Notes: generated from the letters alone by a model not told the origin. 64,000 nucleotides of DNA from Streptomyces sp. CB02261 (GCF_001905665.1 NZ_LIVX01000008.1:1-64000); one strand, 5' to 3'. Counted from the stretch's first letter, positions 33,097 through 41,294 are shown. Made by a program: numbers and translations.

Positions 33097-34455
33097 TCAG
33101 CGGGCCGGGGTCGCCGGGGTCCGGGCGAGGTAGCGCGCCGCGTACGAGCGCCACGGCCGCCACTCCTCCGCGTCCGGGCCGGCCGCCGGGGGCACGTCCG
33201 GGTCGCCGAGGGACCTCATGCGGATCAGGGCCGCCGCCTCCGCGGTCACCCCGGGGACGGCGAGCAGAGCCCGTTCGGCCTCGTCCCGGTCGGCGCCGGG
33301 GTCGAGGCGTACGGCTCCGTCGGCGAGGGCACGGGCCAGCGGGCCGGCGACGGGGTGGCCGGTCAGGGCGGCCGCCTCCGGGAAGACATGGGTGAGGGTG
33401 CCGCAGGCCGTGGCCAGGGGGACGCCGTACCGCCCGACGAGCCGGGCGGACTCCTCGGCGCCGAGGACCGCCCGCAGCGCGAACTCCTCGGGGTCGGCGG
33501 TGCCCGGGGAGCGCACGCCCGGCCGGGCCGCCACCTCGGCGGCGAGCCCGGGGGCGGCCCCGAGGCGCTCGGCGACCGCGTACGGGTCGGCGTCCAGGTC
33601 GAAGAGCCGGCGCAGCCGGTGCACGGCGGTGGTCAGGTCGCGCAGTTCGGTCAGGTGGATGCGGGCGTCCAGCCAGCGGCCTGCGGACCGCTCGTCGACC
33701 GAGACGACACCGGTGCCGTACGGAAGGCGGAGCGTGCGCCGGTAGGTGCGGGAGCCGGGGGCACCGACGACCTCCTCCACGCGGGGCACGGCCTCGGCCG
33801 CGAGCAGGTCGAACACCTCTCCTGCTGCGTACGGCCCCCGGTGGGCGAGCCGCAGCGGGACTCCGGCGGCGAGCGCGGTACGGGCCCCGGCGCCGCTGCC
33901 CGCCTCGGCGCGCAGGGCGGTGGGGGTCCGGGCGTAGACGGCGCGGATCGTCTCGTTGAACTGGCGGACGCTGGCGAAGCCGGCCGCGAAGGCGATCTCG
34001 GTCACGGGAAGCCCGGTCGTCTGGAGCAGCAGCCGCGCGGTGTGCGCCCGCTGGGCGCGGGCGAGCGCGACGGGGCCGGCGCCGAGTTCCGCGGTGAGCT
34101 GGCGCTGCACCTGCCGGGTGCTGTAGCCGAGGCGTCCGGCGAGGCCGGGCACGCCCTCGCGGTCGACGACGCCGTCACCGATCATCCGCATGGCGCGTCC
34201 GACGACGTCGGCCCGTACGTTCCATTCGGCGGAGCCGGGCACGGCGTCCGGCCGACAGCGGCGGCAGGCGCGGAAGCCGTGGCCCTGGGCGGCGGCGGCC
34301 GTCGGGAAGAACGCGACGTTCTGCCGTTTGGGGGTGACGGCGGGGCAGCTGGGACGGCAGTAGATCCCGGTGGTCCGGACGGCGAAGAAGAACTCGCCGT
34401 CGAAGCGGGCGTCCCTGCTGCTGACCGCCTCGTAGCGGGTGTCGTCGTCCCTCAT
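33097..34455 (-). CDS. Ada-AlkA fusion with degenerate glycosylase domain
   Basis: 452 aa. The N-terminal Ada zinc domain has the four ligands C33, C37, C64 and C67 at the same spacing as E. coli Ada, with the phosphotriester-accepting Cys among them. An AraC-type HTH follows (residues ~95-190: VPGLAGRLGYSTRQVQRQL, TEIAFAAGFASVRQFNETI). The rest aligns with AlkA 3-methyladenine glycosylase, but the AVLGQQVS loop reads AVLGAEESAR, the hairpin GIGPWT reads GVTAEA, and the stretch that should carry the catalytic Asp (LPxDxGVR) is missing: GDPD runs almost directly into WRPWRSYA. Methylation sensing and regulation are plausible; base excision is doubtful. Confidence 0.8.
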   Translation of the reverse strand: MRDDDTRYEAVSSRDARFDGEFFFAVRTTGIYCRPSCPAVTPKRQNVAFFPTAAAAQGHGFRACRRCRPDAVPGSAEWNVRADVVGRAMRMIGDGVVDREGVPGLAGRLGYSTRQVQRQLTAELGAGPVALARAQRAHTARLLLQTTGLPVTEIAFAAGFASVRQFNETIRAVYARTPTALRAEAGSGAGARTALAAGVPLRLAHRGPYAAGEVFDLLAAEAVPRVEEVVGAPGSRTYRRTLRLPYGTGVVSVDERSAGRWLDARIHLTELRDLTTAVHRLRRLFDLDADPYAVAERLGAAPGLAAEVAARPGVRSPGTADPEEFALRAVLGAEESARLVGRYGVPLATACGTLTHVFPEAAALTGHPVAGPLARALADGAVRLDPGADRDEAERALLAVPGVTAEAAALIRMRSLGDPDVPPAAGPDAEEWRPWRSYAARYLARTPATPAR

Positions 34456-34555
34456 GGGTCCCAGTGTGCGACCTCCGCCACCCCGCGGCTCGCGGTTTTC
34501 GGACACGGCACCCGGGGGACGGCTCCGCTGCCCGCCGTCCCCCCACGGGTCCCGC

Positions 34556-35668
34556 CTACCGGCTGTGCCCGCGCTTCATCTCCAGGGCCTTGCGGCCCGC
34601 CGCGTGCCGGCGCTTCCAGTCCTTGAGCATCTCGGTGCGCAGCCTGGCGTCGGTCTTGGCGACGATCCGCTGGTTCTCACGGAGGAGCTTGCGGTAGCTC
34701 TCCAGACGGCGGACCGACAGCGTGCCGTCCTCGATCGCCGCCGCGACCGCGCAGCCCGGCTCCGACTCGTGGCCGCAGTCGTGGAAGCGGCAGTTCCCGG
34801 CCAGCTCCTCGATCTCCGAGAAGACCTGACCGACTCCGGTCTCGGCGTCCCAGAGCCCGACGCCCCGAAGGCCGGGGGTGTCGATGAGGACTCCCCCGCC
34901 CGGGAGCACGAAGAGGTTGCGGGTGGTCGTGGTGTGCCGGCCCTTGCCGTCGATGTCGCGGGCGGCCTGGACGGTCATGACGTCCTCGCCGACGAGCACG
35001 TTGGCCAGGGTCGACTTCCCGGCGCCGGAGACGCCGAGCAGCACGGTCGTACCGCCCGCGACGGTCGCGGCGAGCACGTCGAGACCCTCCCCCGTGGTGG
35101 AGCTGAGGGGCAGCACCTGCACGCCGGGGGCGACCGTCTCCACGTCCTCGACGAGGTAGGACAGTCCGACCGGGTCGGGCACGAGGTCGGCCTTGCTGAG
35201 GACGACGGTCGGCTGGGCGCCGGACTCCCAGGCCAGGGCGAGGAAGCGTTCGATCCGGCCGAGGTCGAGCTCGACGGCGAGCGAGACGGTGATGACGGCG
35301 TGGTCGACGTTGGCGGCGAGGATCTGCCCCTCGGACCGCTTGGAGGACGTGGAACGCGCGAAGGCCGTACGCCGCGGCAGGCAGGCCCGCACATAGCGGG
35401 GGTCACGGACGCCGGCGGGATCGACGGCGGCCCAGTCGCCGGTGCAGACGACGCGGAGCGGATCGTGCGGGGTCACGAACGCCGTGTCGGCGCGGACGAC
35501 CCCTTCCTCGGTGGCGACGTCGCACTGGCCCCGGTCCACGCGGACGACCCGCCCCGGGACGAGCCCCTGGGCGGCGTAGGGCGCGAAGGCGGCGGCCCAG
35601 CCGGAGTCCCAGCCGTGGGCGTCGAGCAGCGAGGAGTCGGAGGTGCGGGAGGAAAGCGGGAAAGACAA
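34556..35668 (-). CDS. rsgA: Ribosome small subunit-dependent GTPase A
   Basis: 370 aa circularly permuted GTPase that assists 30S subunit maturation. The G motifs are in permuted order: G4 SKAD, then G1 LGVSGAGKSTLAN, then G3 DTPG. The N-terminal OB fold contains RVVRVDRGQCDV. The C-terminal zinc site is CRFHDCGHESEPGC. The start is TTG at 35668 (AAGGG 6 nt ahead), with a perfect 14-bp palindrome over the ribosome site. A 36-residue ORF lies 60 nt upstream on the same strand. Confidence 0.93.
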   Translation of the reverse strand: MSFPLSSRTSDSSLLDAHGWDSGWAAAFAPYAAQGLVPGRVVRVDRGQCDVATEEGVVRADTAFVTPHDPLRVVCTGDWAAVDPAGVRDPRYVRACLPRRTAFARSTSSKRSEGQILAANVDHAVITVSLAVELDLGRIERFLALAWESGAQPTVVLSKADLVPDPVGLSYLVEDVETVAPGVQVLPLSSTTGEGLDVLAATVAGGTTVLLGVSGAGKSTLANVLVGEDVMTVQAARDIDGKGRHTTTTRNLFVLPGGGVLIDTPGLRGVGLWDAETGVGQVFSEIEELAGNCRFHDCGHESEPGCAVAAAIEDGTLSVRRLESYRKLLRENQRIVAKTDARLRTEMLKDWKRRHAAGRKALEMKRGHSR

Positions 35669-35673
35669 GGGGG

Positions 35674-35687
35674 ACCCTTCGAAGGGT
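35674..35687 (-). promoter_or_regulatory. Palindrome over rsgA ribosome-binding site
   Basis: ACCCTTCGAAGGGT, a perfect 14-bp palindrome whose second arm is the AAGGGT used as Shine-Dalgarno for rsgA. In RNA it could pair with itself and hide the site. Confidence 0.5.
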
Positions 35688-35728
35688 GGCCCCGGCGGCG
35701 CGCTCGGCGCGCGGAAGTCGAGTGGGTG

Positions 35729-35839
35729 TCAGCCGGAGACCACAGGGGTGGGAACGATGAACTCCTGAATGCGGGCAGAGCCCGTCACCGTGACAGTCAT
35801 CAATGTCCTCACCTCCTGCTTCTTCTCGACGGCCGACAT
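35729..35839 (-). CDS. Short ORF upstream of rsgA (leader or small peptide)
   Basis: 36 aa from the ATG at 35839 (MSAVEKKQEVRTL, then the second half) or 23 aa from the internal ATG at 35800 (MTVTVTGSARIQEFIVP, ending TPVVSG). The internal ATG has a very strong ribosome site (AGGAGGTGAGG ending 6 nt ahead), so the 23-aa form is likely translated at least. No family recognised; no Cys, no obvious signal peptide. The outer start lies in a perfect 26-nt palindrome. It could be a regulatory leader of rsgA or an independent peptide. Confidence 0.5.
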   Translation of the reverse strand: MSAVEKKQEVRTLMTVTVTGSARIQEFIVPTPVVSG

Positions 35840-35861
35840 CCGTTCCCCGGGGAACGGATGT
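35836..35861. promoter_or_regulatory. Perfect 26-nt palindrome
   Basis: ACATCCGTTCCCC followed by its exact reverse complement, without a loop. It covers the outer ATG of the short ORF and lies about 87 bp after the YihY stop. No T run follows, so an operator or RNA hairpin near the start is as likely as a terminator. Confidence 0.75.
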
Positions 35862-35947
35862 GCAGAACCTTAGCCGCGTCCCCAGGGCGGCGCCACCGAT
35901 TTAAAGACGGACGGGACGCGTGCCCCGCCGGACCTGCGTCCGGCGGG

Positions 35948-37072
35948 TCAGTCCTTCTCCCAGCCCGAGTGGAGGCGGGCCTTGACGTCGTCCGGGGGGA
36001 GGAAGCGGGACCAGCGTTCGGGGAACTCGGAGGGCATGTCGGGGTCGTCCTCGTCGACGTCCTCGGCCTCGGCGCGCACGCGGGCGACGAGTTCCGCCGC
36101 CTGGACGGCACGGGCCCGCTCGTTGGCCTCGCGGGCCGCTGCCGTGGCGACGGAGGGCCAGACACGGTCGATGGCGGCGTTCACGGCGGCGCCGACGAGG
36201 ACGGCGAAGGCCGAGATGCCGATCCAGAGCAGGACGGCGATGGGGGCGGCGAGGGAGCCGTAGATCGTGGGGCCCTCGACCTGGCTGGTGAGGTAGATGC
36301 GCAGCAGGAAGCTGCCGAGGACCCACATGCCGAGCGCGACCAGGGCGCCGGGAATGTCCTCGATCCACGGTGATCTGACGGGCACGGACACGTGGTAGAG
36401 CGTGGTGAGGAAGGCGATGGACAGGAGGATGACGGCGGGCCAGTAGAGGACGGCGACCACCTCCGTACCGAAGGGGACGAGTTCGACGACCCGGTCGGGG
36501 CCGACCACCGCGAGCGGCAGCACGACGGCTCCGATGAGCAGGGCCACGAGGTAGAGCAGGAAGGCCAGGAGCCGGGTCTTCACGATGCCGCGGTGGCCGT
36601 CCAGCCCGTACATGACGGTGATCGTGTCGATGAAGACGTTCACCGCGCGCGAGCCGGACCAGAGGGCGATGGCGAAGCCGAGGGAGATCAGGTCGGCCCG
36701 TTTGCCCTGGGTCACGTCGTCCAGGATCGGCTTGGCGATGTCGTCGACGCCCCGGTCGGAGAGAACCGTTCCGGCGGCGCGGAGGATGTTCTCCTGGATG
36801 CTCGCCACGGTGTCCGTGTTGGTCCAGTCGTCGGCGTAGCCGAGAAGGGCGATCAGGCCGAGGAGCAGCGGCGGCAGGGACAGCAGGGTGAAGAAGGCGG
36901 CCTCGGCGGCGAGGCCGAGGATCCGGTACTCGATGCACGAGTTGACCGTGTCCTTGAGGAGCAGCCAGACCATCTTCCGCTTCGAGACGTTGCGGTAGAG
37001 GACGCGCGCGCGGTGGAGCCTGCTCCAGGGCCGACGCTCGGGCCGTTCGGGTGTTTCGCTTGCTGCCTGCAC
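35948..37072 (-). CDS. YihY/BrkB-family inner membrane protein
   Basis: 374 aa. Six to seven hydrophobic segments in the YihY pattern: AAEAAFFTLLSLPPLLLGLI, LGFAIALWSGSRAVNVF (the conserved S-x-SRA), LLAFLLYLVALLIGAVVLPL, YWPAVILLSIAFLTTLYHV, LGMWVLGSFLLRIYL, PIAVLLWIGISAFAVLVGAA. The C-terminus is acidic and cytoplasmic (EDVDEDDPDMP). GTG start with no clear ribosome site; it is only 17 bp from the divergent acyl-CoA dehydrogenase start. Function unknown; relatives were once misassigned as RNase BN. Confidence 0.85.
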   Translation of the reverse strand: MQAASETPERPERRPWSRLHRARVLYRNVSKRKMVWLLLKDTVNSCIEYRILGLAAEAAFFTLLSLPPLLLGLIALLGYADDWTNTDTVASIQENILRAAGTVLSDRGVDDIAKPILDDVTQGKRADLISLGFAIALWSGSRAVNVFIDTITVMYGLDGHRGIVKTRLLAFLLYLVALLIGAVVLPLAVVGPDRVVELVPFGTEVVAVLYWPAVILLSIAFLTTLYHVSVPVRSPWIEDIPGALVALGMWVLGSFLLRIYLTSQVEGPTIYGSLAAPIAVLLWIGISAFAVLVGAAVNAAIDRVWPSVATAAAREANERARAVQAAELVARVRAEAEDVDEDDPDMPSEFPERWSRFLPPDDVKARLHSGWEKD

Positions 37073-37089
37073 CTGCTTACCGTATCGGC

Positions 37090-38745
37090 ATGACAGGGAC
37101 CACCCACACCGTGACCAACCAGGCTCCGCCCCTGGTGGGACATGACGTCTTCAGCAGCGATCGAGCGCTGGCGGAGGCGGTCGAACGGCACCTCGCGCCG
37201 GACCTCCTCGACGACGCCCGCGGCGACCTCGGCGTGCTGGGGAGGTCGGCCGGTTCGGCCCAGATGCGGATGTGGGGCGAACGGGCGAACGAGAACCCGC
37301 CGCGGCTGCTCACGCACGACCGGTACGGCCACCGGATCGACGAGGTCGCGTTCGATCCGGCCTGGCACCGGCTCCTCGGCAAGTCGGTGGGGGCCGGACT
37401 CACCGACGCGTGGGGCCGTCCGGGTGGTCATGTCCGGCGGGCCGCCGGGTTCGTGATCGTGTCCCAGGTGGAGGCGGGGCACGGCTGTCCGCTGTCGATG
37501 ACGCACGCCGCGGTGCCCGCGCTGCGCGCCGAGCCGGAGGTCGCGGAGGTCTGGGAGCCCGCCGCCACCTCCCACGTGTACGAGTGGGGCCTCCGTCCGG
37601 TCGCGGAGAAGGCCGGAGCGCTGCTCGGGATGGGCATGACGGAGAAGCAGGGCGGCAGCGACGTACGGACGAACACGACCGAGGCGCGTCCGCTGGCCGC
37701 CGACGGGGAGTACGTCCTGACGGGGCACAAGTGGTTCTGTTCGGCGCCGATGTCGGACGCCTTCCTGGTCCTCGCGCAGGCCCCGGCGGGGCTGACCTGT
37801 TTCCTGGTGCCGCGGGTGCTCGCGGACGGCTCGCGCAACGCCTTCGCGCTCCAGCGGCTCAAGGACAAGCTGGGCAACCGTTCGAACGCCTCCGCGGAGG
37901 TGGAGTTCGACGGGACGACGTGGGCGCGCCGGGTCGGCGAGGAGGGGCGCGGTCTGCGCACGATCATGGGCATGGTGGCGGCGACCCGGCTCGACTGCGT
38001 GCTCGGCTCGGCGGCGCTGATGCGGCAGGCGGTGGCGCAGGCCGTGCACCACTGCGCGTACCGCAGCGCCTTCGGCGGGCTGCTCGTCGACAAGCCGCTG
38101 ATGCGGAACGTGCTGGCCGACCTGGCCCTGGAGTCGGAGGCGGCGACGGTGCTCGCGATGCGTCTCGCGGCGGCCCACGACGCCGTCGACGCCGGCGGCG
38201 ACGACGCCGCGCGGGAGAGGGCCCTGCTCCGCATCGCCGTGCCGGCGGCGAAGTACTGGGTGACCAAGCGGTGTACGCCGATGGTGGCGGAGGCCCTGGA
38301 GTGCCTGGGCGGCAACGGGTACGTGGAGGAGTCGGGGATGCCGCGGCTGCTGCGGGAGTCACCGCTGAACTCGGTGTGGGAGGGCTCGGGGAACGTCCAG
38401 GCCCTCGACGTGGTCCGGGTGCTGCGGACCGAGCCCGCCGCCCTCGACGCGTTCCTGCGGGAGGTCGGGGCGGCCCGGGGCGCGGACCCCCGGCTCGACC
38501 GGGCGATCCGGGGCGCGCTGACCGAACTGGCGGACCTGGACGGGATCGAGGCGCGGGCGCGACGGCTCACGGAGCGGCTCGCGCTGGTCCTCCAGGGCGC
38601 CCTCCTGGTGCGCTGGGCGCCGCCGGAGGTCGCGGACGCGTTCTGCGCGGGGCGGCTCGGCGGGGACGGGGGCTCGGCGTTCGGCACGCTGCCGCACACG
38701 CTGGACCTGCGGGCGGTGGTGGAGCGGGCGCGGGTGGAGGTCTGA
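37090..38745 (+). CDS. AidB-like acyl-CoA dehydrogenase family protein
   Basis: 551 aa, longer than ordinary acyl-CoA dehydrogenases and of the AidB class: N-terminal tetramer domain, GMTEKQGGSDVRTNTTEA (FAD loop), TGHKWFCSAPMSDAFLVLAQ, RLKDKLGNRSNASAEVEF, LECLGGNGYVEESGMPR, and the C-terminal WEGSGNVQALDVVR carrying the active-site Glu. AidB binds DNA and is induced by alkylation in E. coli; an Ada-AlkA protein is encoded 3 kb away. The ATG lacks a clear ribosome site, so leaderless translation or a later start is possible. Confidence 0.86.
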   Translation: MTGTTHTVTNQAPPLVGHDVFSSDRALAEAVERHLAPDLLDDARGDLGVLGRSAGSAQMRMWGERANENPPRLLTHDRYGHRIDEVAFDPAWHRLLGKSVGAGLTDAWGRPGGHVRRAAGFVIVSQVEAGHGCPLSMTHAAVPALRAEPEVAEVWEPAATSHVYEWGLRPVAEKAGALLGMGMTEKQGGSDVRTNTTEARPLAADGEYVLTGHKWFCSAPMSDAFLVLAQAPAGLTCFLVPRVLADGSRNAFALQRLKDKLGNRSNASAEVEFDGTTWARRVGEEGRGLRTIMGMVAATRLDCVLGSAALMRQAVAQAVHHCAYRSAFGGLLVDKPLMRNVLADLALESEAATVLAMRLAAAHDAVDAGGDDAARERALLRIAVPAAKYWVTKRCTPMVAEALECLGGNGYVEESGMPRLLRESPLNSVWEGSGNVQALDVVRVLRTEPAALDAFLREVGAARGADPRLDRAIRGALTELADLDGIEARARRLTERLALVLQGALLVRWAPPEVADAFCAGRLGGDGGSAFGTLPHTLDLRAVVERARVEV

Positions 38746-38772
38746 GGGGACCGACCCCGGCCGGAAGCTGTG

Positions 38773-38814
38773 CCGCGCGTACCAGGGGTGGACCACGGGG
38801 GTCGGCACGCGCGG
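38773..38814 (+). terminator. Hairpin after AidB-like gene
   Basis: CCGCGCGT (38773-38780) pairs with ACGCGCGG (38807-38814) around a 26-nt loop that itself holds GTGG-A-CCAC, 27 bp after the stop; AAAA follows. The remaining 215 bp before the GAF gene hold only a short TTGCA direct repeat. Confidence 0.5.
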
Positions 38815-39029
38815 AAAAGCGGGGGTGGTGCTGCGCCGACACGGCACCACCCGCCGCTGGCATCCAGCTTCACCCAGGGGCCGGGCAGCCGACCAGAGTT
38901 GCAAAGGGTTGCAGGATTACCCGAACCGGGCCTCGCCGGGCGGTCCCGAGCGGCACGATGGGCACCGACACTCCGGACATCTGCCTCGTGCGGAACCGAT
39001 ACAGCACCCCGGGTGGCTGGGAGAGACCG

Positions 39030-40322
39030 ATGAAGAACACGCAGCTCGACATGAAGCGCCTCGCCGCCATGGACGCCGCCCAGGCCAGCCGCCTGCTCCA
39101 CCGGGTGCGTGAGGAGACCCTGGCGGGCCGCACGCCGCCGATCGCGCCCCGACCGGTGATCGACGCCTCCTGGCAGCGGATGGCCCGGCTGGGGCTCGAC
39201 CCCGACCAGGGCACGAGCAGCGTGCTGCTCCAGCGGGACGAGCTGGAGGAGCGACGGAGGTCCACGCTCCTCTCGGAGGTCATGCAGACGCTGAGCGGCG
39301 GGCTCGCCGGGATCGCCGACACCTCGCTGCAGATCATGGTGGTCACCGACGAGCAGGGCCGGGTGCTGTGGCGCCAGGGGAACCTGGCCGTGATGCGGCA
39401 GGCGAACGGGATCTGCCTGGAGGAGGGCGCGGCCTGGACCGAGCACACCACGGGCACCAACGCGGTCGGCACGGCCCTCGCCATGGGCCGGGCGGTACAG
39501 GTGCACTCCGCCGAGCACTACGTGCACACCCTCCACAACTGGACCTGCGCCGCCGCGCCCGTGCACGACCCGCGCGACCGGCGGCTGCTCGGCATCCTGG
39601 ACGTGAGCGGCCCCGCGTCCACCTTCCATCCGGCGATGCTGGCCCTGGTCGACTCGGTGGCCCAGCTCGCCGAGGCCGAGATGCGGGAGCGGCACCGGCG
39701 GTCGGTCGAGCGGCTGCGGGCGGTGGCGGCGCCGATCCTGTGCCGGGTGGGCGGCCGGGCCGTCGCGGTGGACACCCACGGCTGGACGGCCGCGGTGACG
39801 GGGCTCGCCCCGATGGACCGGATCCCGCTGCCGAAGTCGTTCCGGTCCGGCCGGCTGTGGGTGCCGTCGCTCGGCGTGTGCGCGGTCGAGCCGCTGCCCG
39901 GCGGCTGGCTGCTGCGGGTCGAGGAGGAGACGGCGGCGGAGGACCCGGGCGTGGAGGCGGCGAGCCGGGTCGTCCTCGACCTGAGCAGGCCGCGCCGCTG
40001 GACGGTGTCCGTCTCGGGGGCGGCGGGCAGCTGGCAGCAGGAGCTCAGTCCCCGGCACGCGGAGCTCCTCTATGTACTGGCGGTGCACCGGGACGGGCGG
40101 ACGGCCGCGGAGCTGGCGGACGACGTGTTCGGGGACCGTACGCGCACGGTGACCGTGCGGGCGGAGATGTCCCGGGTGCGCCGGAACCTGGCCGGGGTCC
40201 TGGCGCACCGCCCGTACCGCTTCCGTGAGGAGGTCGCGGTCGAGGTCCTGCGCCCGGAGCGCCCGGCGGAGCTGCTGCCCCACTCGCTGGCCCCGGCGGT
40301 CCGGGCGGCCGCGGGAGGCTGA
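39030..40322 (+). CDS. GAF-domain regulator with C-terminal winged helix
   Basis: 430 aa. Its N-terminal ~270 residues match the sensor part of AcoR/DhaR-type activators: VIDASWQRMARLGLDPDQG, LQIMVVTDEQGRVLWRQGN, EEGAAWTEHTTGTNAVGTAL, WTCAAAPVHDPRDRRLLGIL. The sigma-54-interacting AAA domain is absent. Instead the C-terminus is a winged-helix-like module (LSPRHAELLYVLAVHRDGRT, AELADDVFGDRTRTVTVRAE, MSRVRRNL). Likely a ligand-responsive regulator. ATG preceded by GGGAGAGACCG. No clear operator recognised. Confidence 0.75.
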   Translation: MKNTQLDMKRLAAMDAAQASRLLHRVREETLAGRTPPIAPRPVIDASWQRMARLGLDPDQGTSSVLLQRDELEERRRSTLLSEVMQTLSGGLAGIADTSLQIMVVTDEQGRVLWRQGNLAVMRQANGICLEEGAAWTEHTTGTNAVGTALAMGRAVQVHSAEHYVHTLHNWTCAAAPVHDPRDRRLLGILDVSGPASTFHPAMLALVDSVAQLAEAEMRERHRRSVERLRAVAAPILCRVGGRAVAVDTHGWTAAVTGLAPMDRIPLPKSFRSGRLWVPSLGVCAVEPLPGGWLLRVEEETAAEDPGVEAASRVVLDLSRPRRWTVSVSGAAGSWQQELSPRHAELLYVLAVHRDGRTAAELADDVFGDRTRTVTVRAEMSRVRRNLAGVLAHRPYRFREEVAVEVLRPERPAELLPHSLAPAVRAAAGG

Positions 40323-40400
40323 GGCCCGGGCCTGTCCGGGCGGTCGGCCCCTGAGGCCCCGGCTTGTCCGGGCGGCAGGCGGCTGAGGCCCAGCCGACCG
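40319..40400. repeat. Degenerate ~32-bp tandem repeat after GAF gene
   Basis: Two copies of CTGAGGCCC-(S)GGCYTGTCCGGGCGG with 32-bp period, then a third partial copy CTGAGGCCC; the first copy includes the GAF gene stop codon. GC-rich, could form a weak terminator. The rest of the gap to 40497 shows no other structure. Confidence 0.5.
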
Positions 40401-40496
40401 TGTGGGTGTCCAGCATATGGACCGCCGTCTTTTCCGTCCGTTCCGGCCGGGCGGACCGCTCTGGGAATCCGGCGCTCCGCATGATGCGATGACCCT

Positions 40497-41066
40497 ATGA
40501 GCATCACTCTCACCACCTGGTCCCTCGAACAGACCTCCCCGTCCGACCTGCGCCCCGCCACCCCGCCGGAGGGCGACGACGTGGCGGTCCGGCGCGCCGA
40601 GGTGCCCTCGGCGGAGTTCAGCCGCTTCCTCTACACGGCGGTCGGCGGCGACATCCGCTGGTCCGACCGGCTGTCGCTGACCTACAAGCAGTGGCAGGAG
40701 ATCGTGGAGAAGCCGGGCGCCGAGATCTGGGTGGCGTACGACAGGGGGACGCCGGCCGGGTACGTGGAGCTGGACCCGCAGGACGACGGTGTGGTGGAGA
40801 TCGTCTACTTCGGCCTGATCCCGGCCTTCCGGGGGCGCCGGATCGGCGGCCACCTCCTCTCCTACGGCGTGGCGAGGGCCTGGGACCTGGCCGAGCGCTG
40901 GCCGGAGCGGGAGGCGACGAAGCGGGTCTGGCTGCACACCTGCTCCCTCGACGGGCCGCACGCGATGGCCAACTACGAGCGACGTGGCTTCCGGCTGTTC
41001 GACACGAAGGTGGAGCAGGTCGAGGAGAGCGAGACCCCGGGCCCGTGGCCCGGCGCGCACGCCTGA
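40497..41066 (+). CDS. GNAT-family N-acetyltransferase
   Basis: 189 aa. Acetyl-CoA-binding motif A is EIVYFGLIPAFRGRRIGGHL near residues 99-118, with the R-x-x-R/G-I-G loop for pyrophosphate, and motif B-like ANYERRGFRLFDT near 160. An upstream beta-strand EIWVAYDRGTPAGYVELD completes the fold. The substrate is unknown. It lies between the GAF regulator and the sulfur cluster, followed by a hairpin that isolates it from the leader peptide transcript. Confidence 0.85.
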   Translation: MSITLTTWSLEQTSPSDLRPATPPEGDDVAVRRAEVPSAEFSRFLYTAVGGDIRWSDRLSLTYKQWQEIVEKPGAEIWVAYDRGTPAGYVELDPQDDGVVEIVYFGLIPAFRGRRIGGHLLSYGVARAWDLAERWPEREATKRVWLHTCSLDGPHAMANYERRGFRLFDTKVEQVEESETPGPWPGAHA

Positions 41067-41085
41067 GGCGGGACCGAAGGGGCGT

Positions 41086-41111
41086 GAGGGGGCCCTGATC
41101 AGGGTCCCCTC
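41086..41111 (+). terminator. Hairpin after GNAT gene
   Basis: 13-bp arms around GATC (GAGGGGGCCCTGA / TCAGGGTCCCCTC), fully paired in RNA with a single G-U wobble, 19 bp after the stop codon. Confidence 0.65.
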
Positions 41112-41130
41112 CGCGTGACCCGCACCACAC

Positions 41131-41149
41131 CGTCTCGACAAGCGAGACG
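41131..41149. promoter_or_regulatory. Inverted repeat upstream of cysteine leader
   Basis: CGTCTCG-N5-CGAGACG, a perfect 7-bp dyad about 60 bp before the leader peptide. A second dyad TGGAC-N3-GTCCA lies at 41175-41187. Positions fit operator or promoter-proximal sites for a sulfur regulator; none is identified. Confidence 0.4.
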
Positions 41150-41210
41150 ACTTCGTCCGCATTCTGGACGATGCTGGACTGGGTCCAAACTCCCGTGACA
41201 GGCTTCCGCC

Positions 41211-41294
41211 ATGTCTGGAACTGGAATTGCCTTGGTGAGTCGGCGGCACGTCGACCTCGGCCGCATGTCCAGCGCCATCTGTTCGGCGCGCTGA
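41211..41294 (+). CDS. Cysteine-responsive leader peptide
   Basis: 27 aa: MSGTGIALVSRRHVDLGRM then SSAICSAR. The RRHVDL core followed by a Cys codon close to the stop matches the conserved actinobacterial leader peptides found before sulfur-assimilation genes. Such uORFs sense cysteinyl-tRNA supply: stalling at the Cys codon changes downstream RNA folding. A 16-bp hairpin begins 50 nt after the stop, and sirA starts 135 nt after it. No strong Shine-Dalgarno precedes the ATG. Confidence 0.85.
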   Translation: MSGTGIALVSRRHVDLGRMSSAICSAR

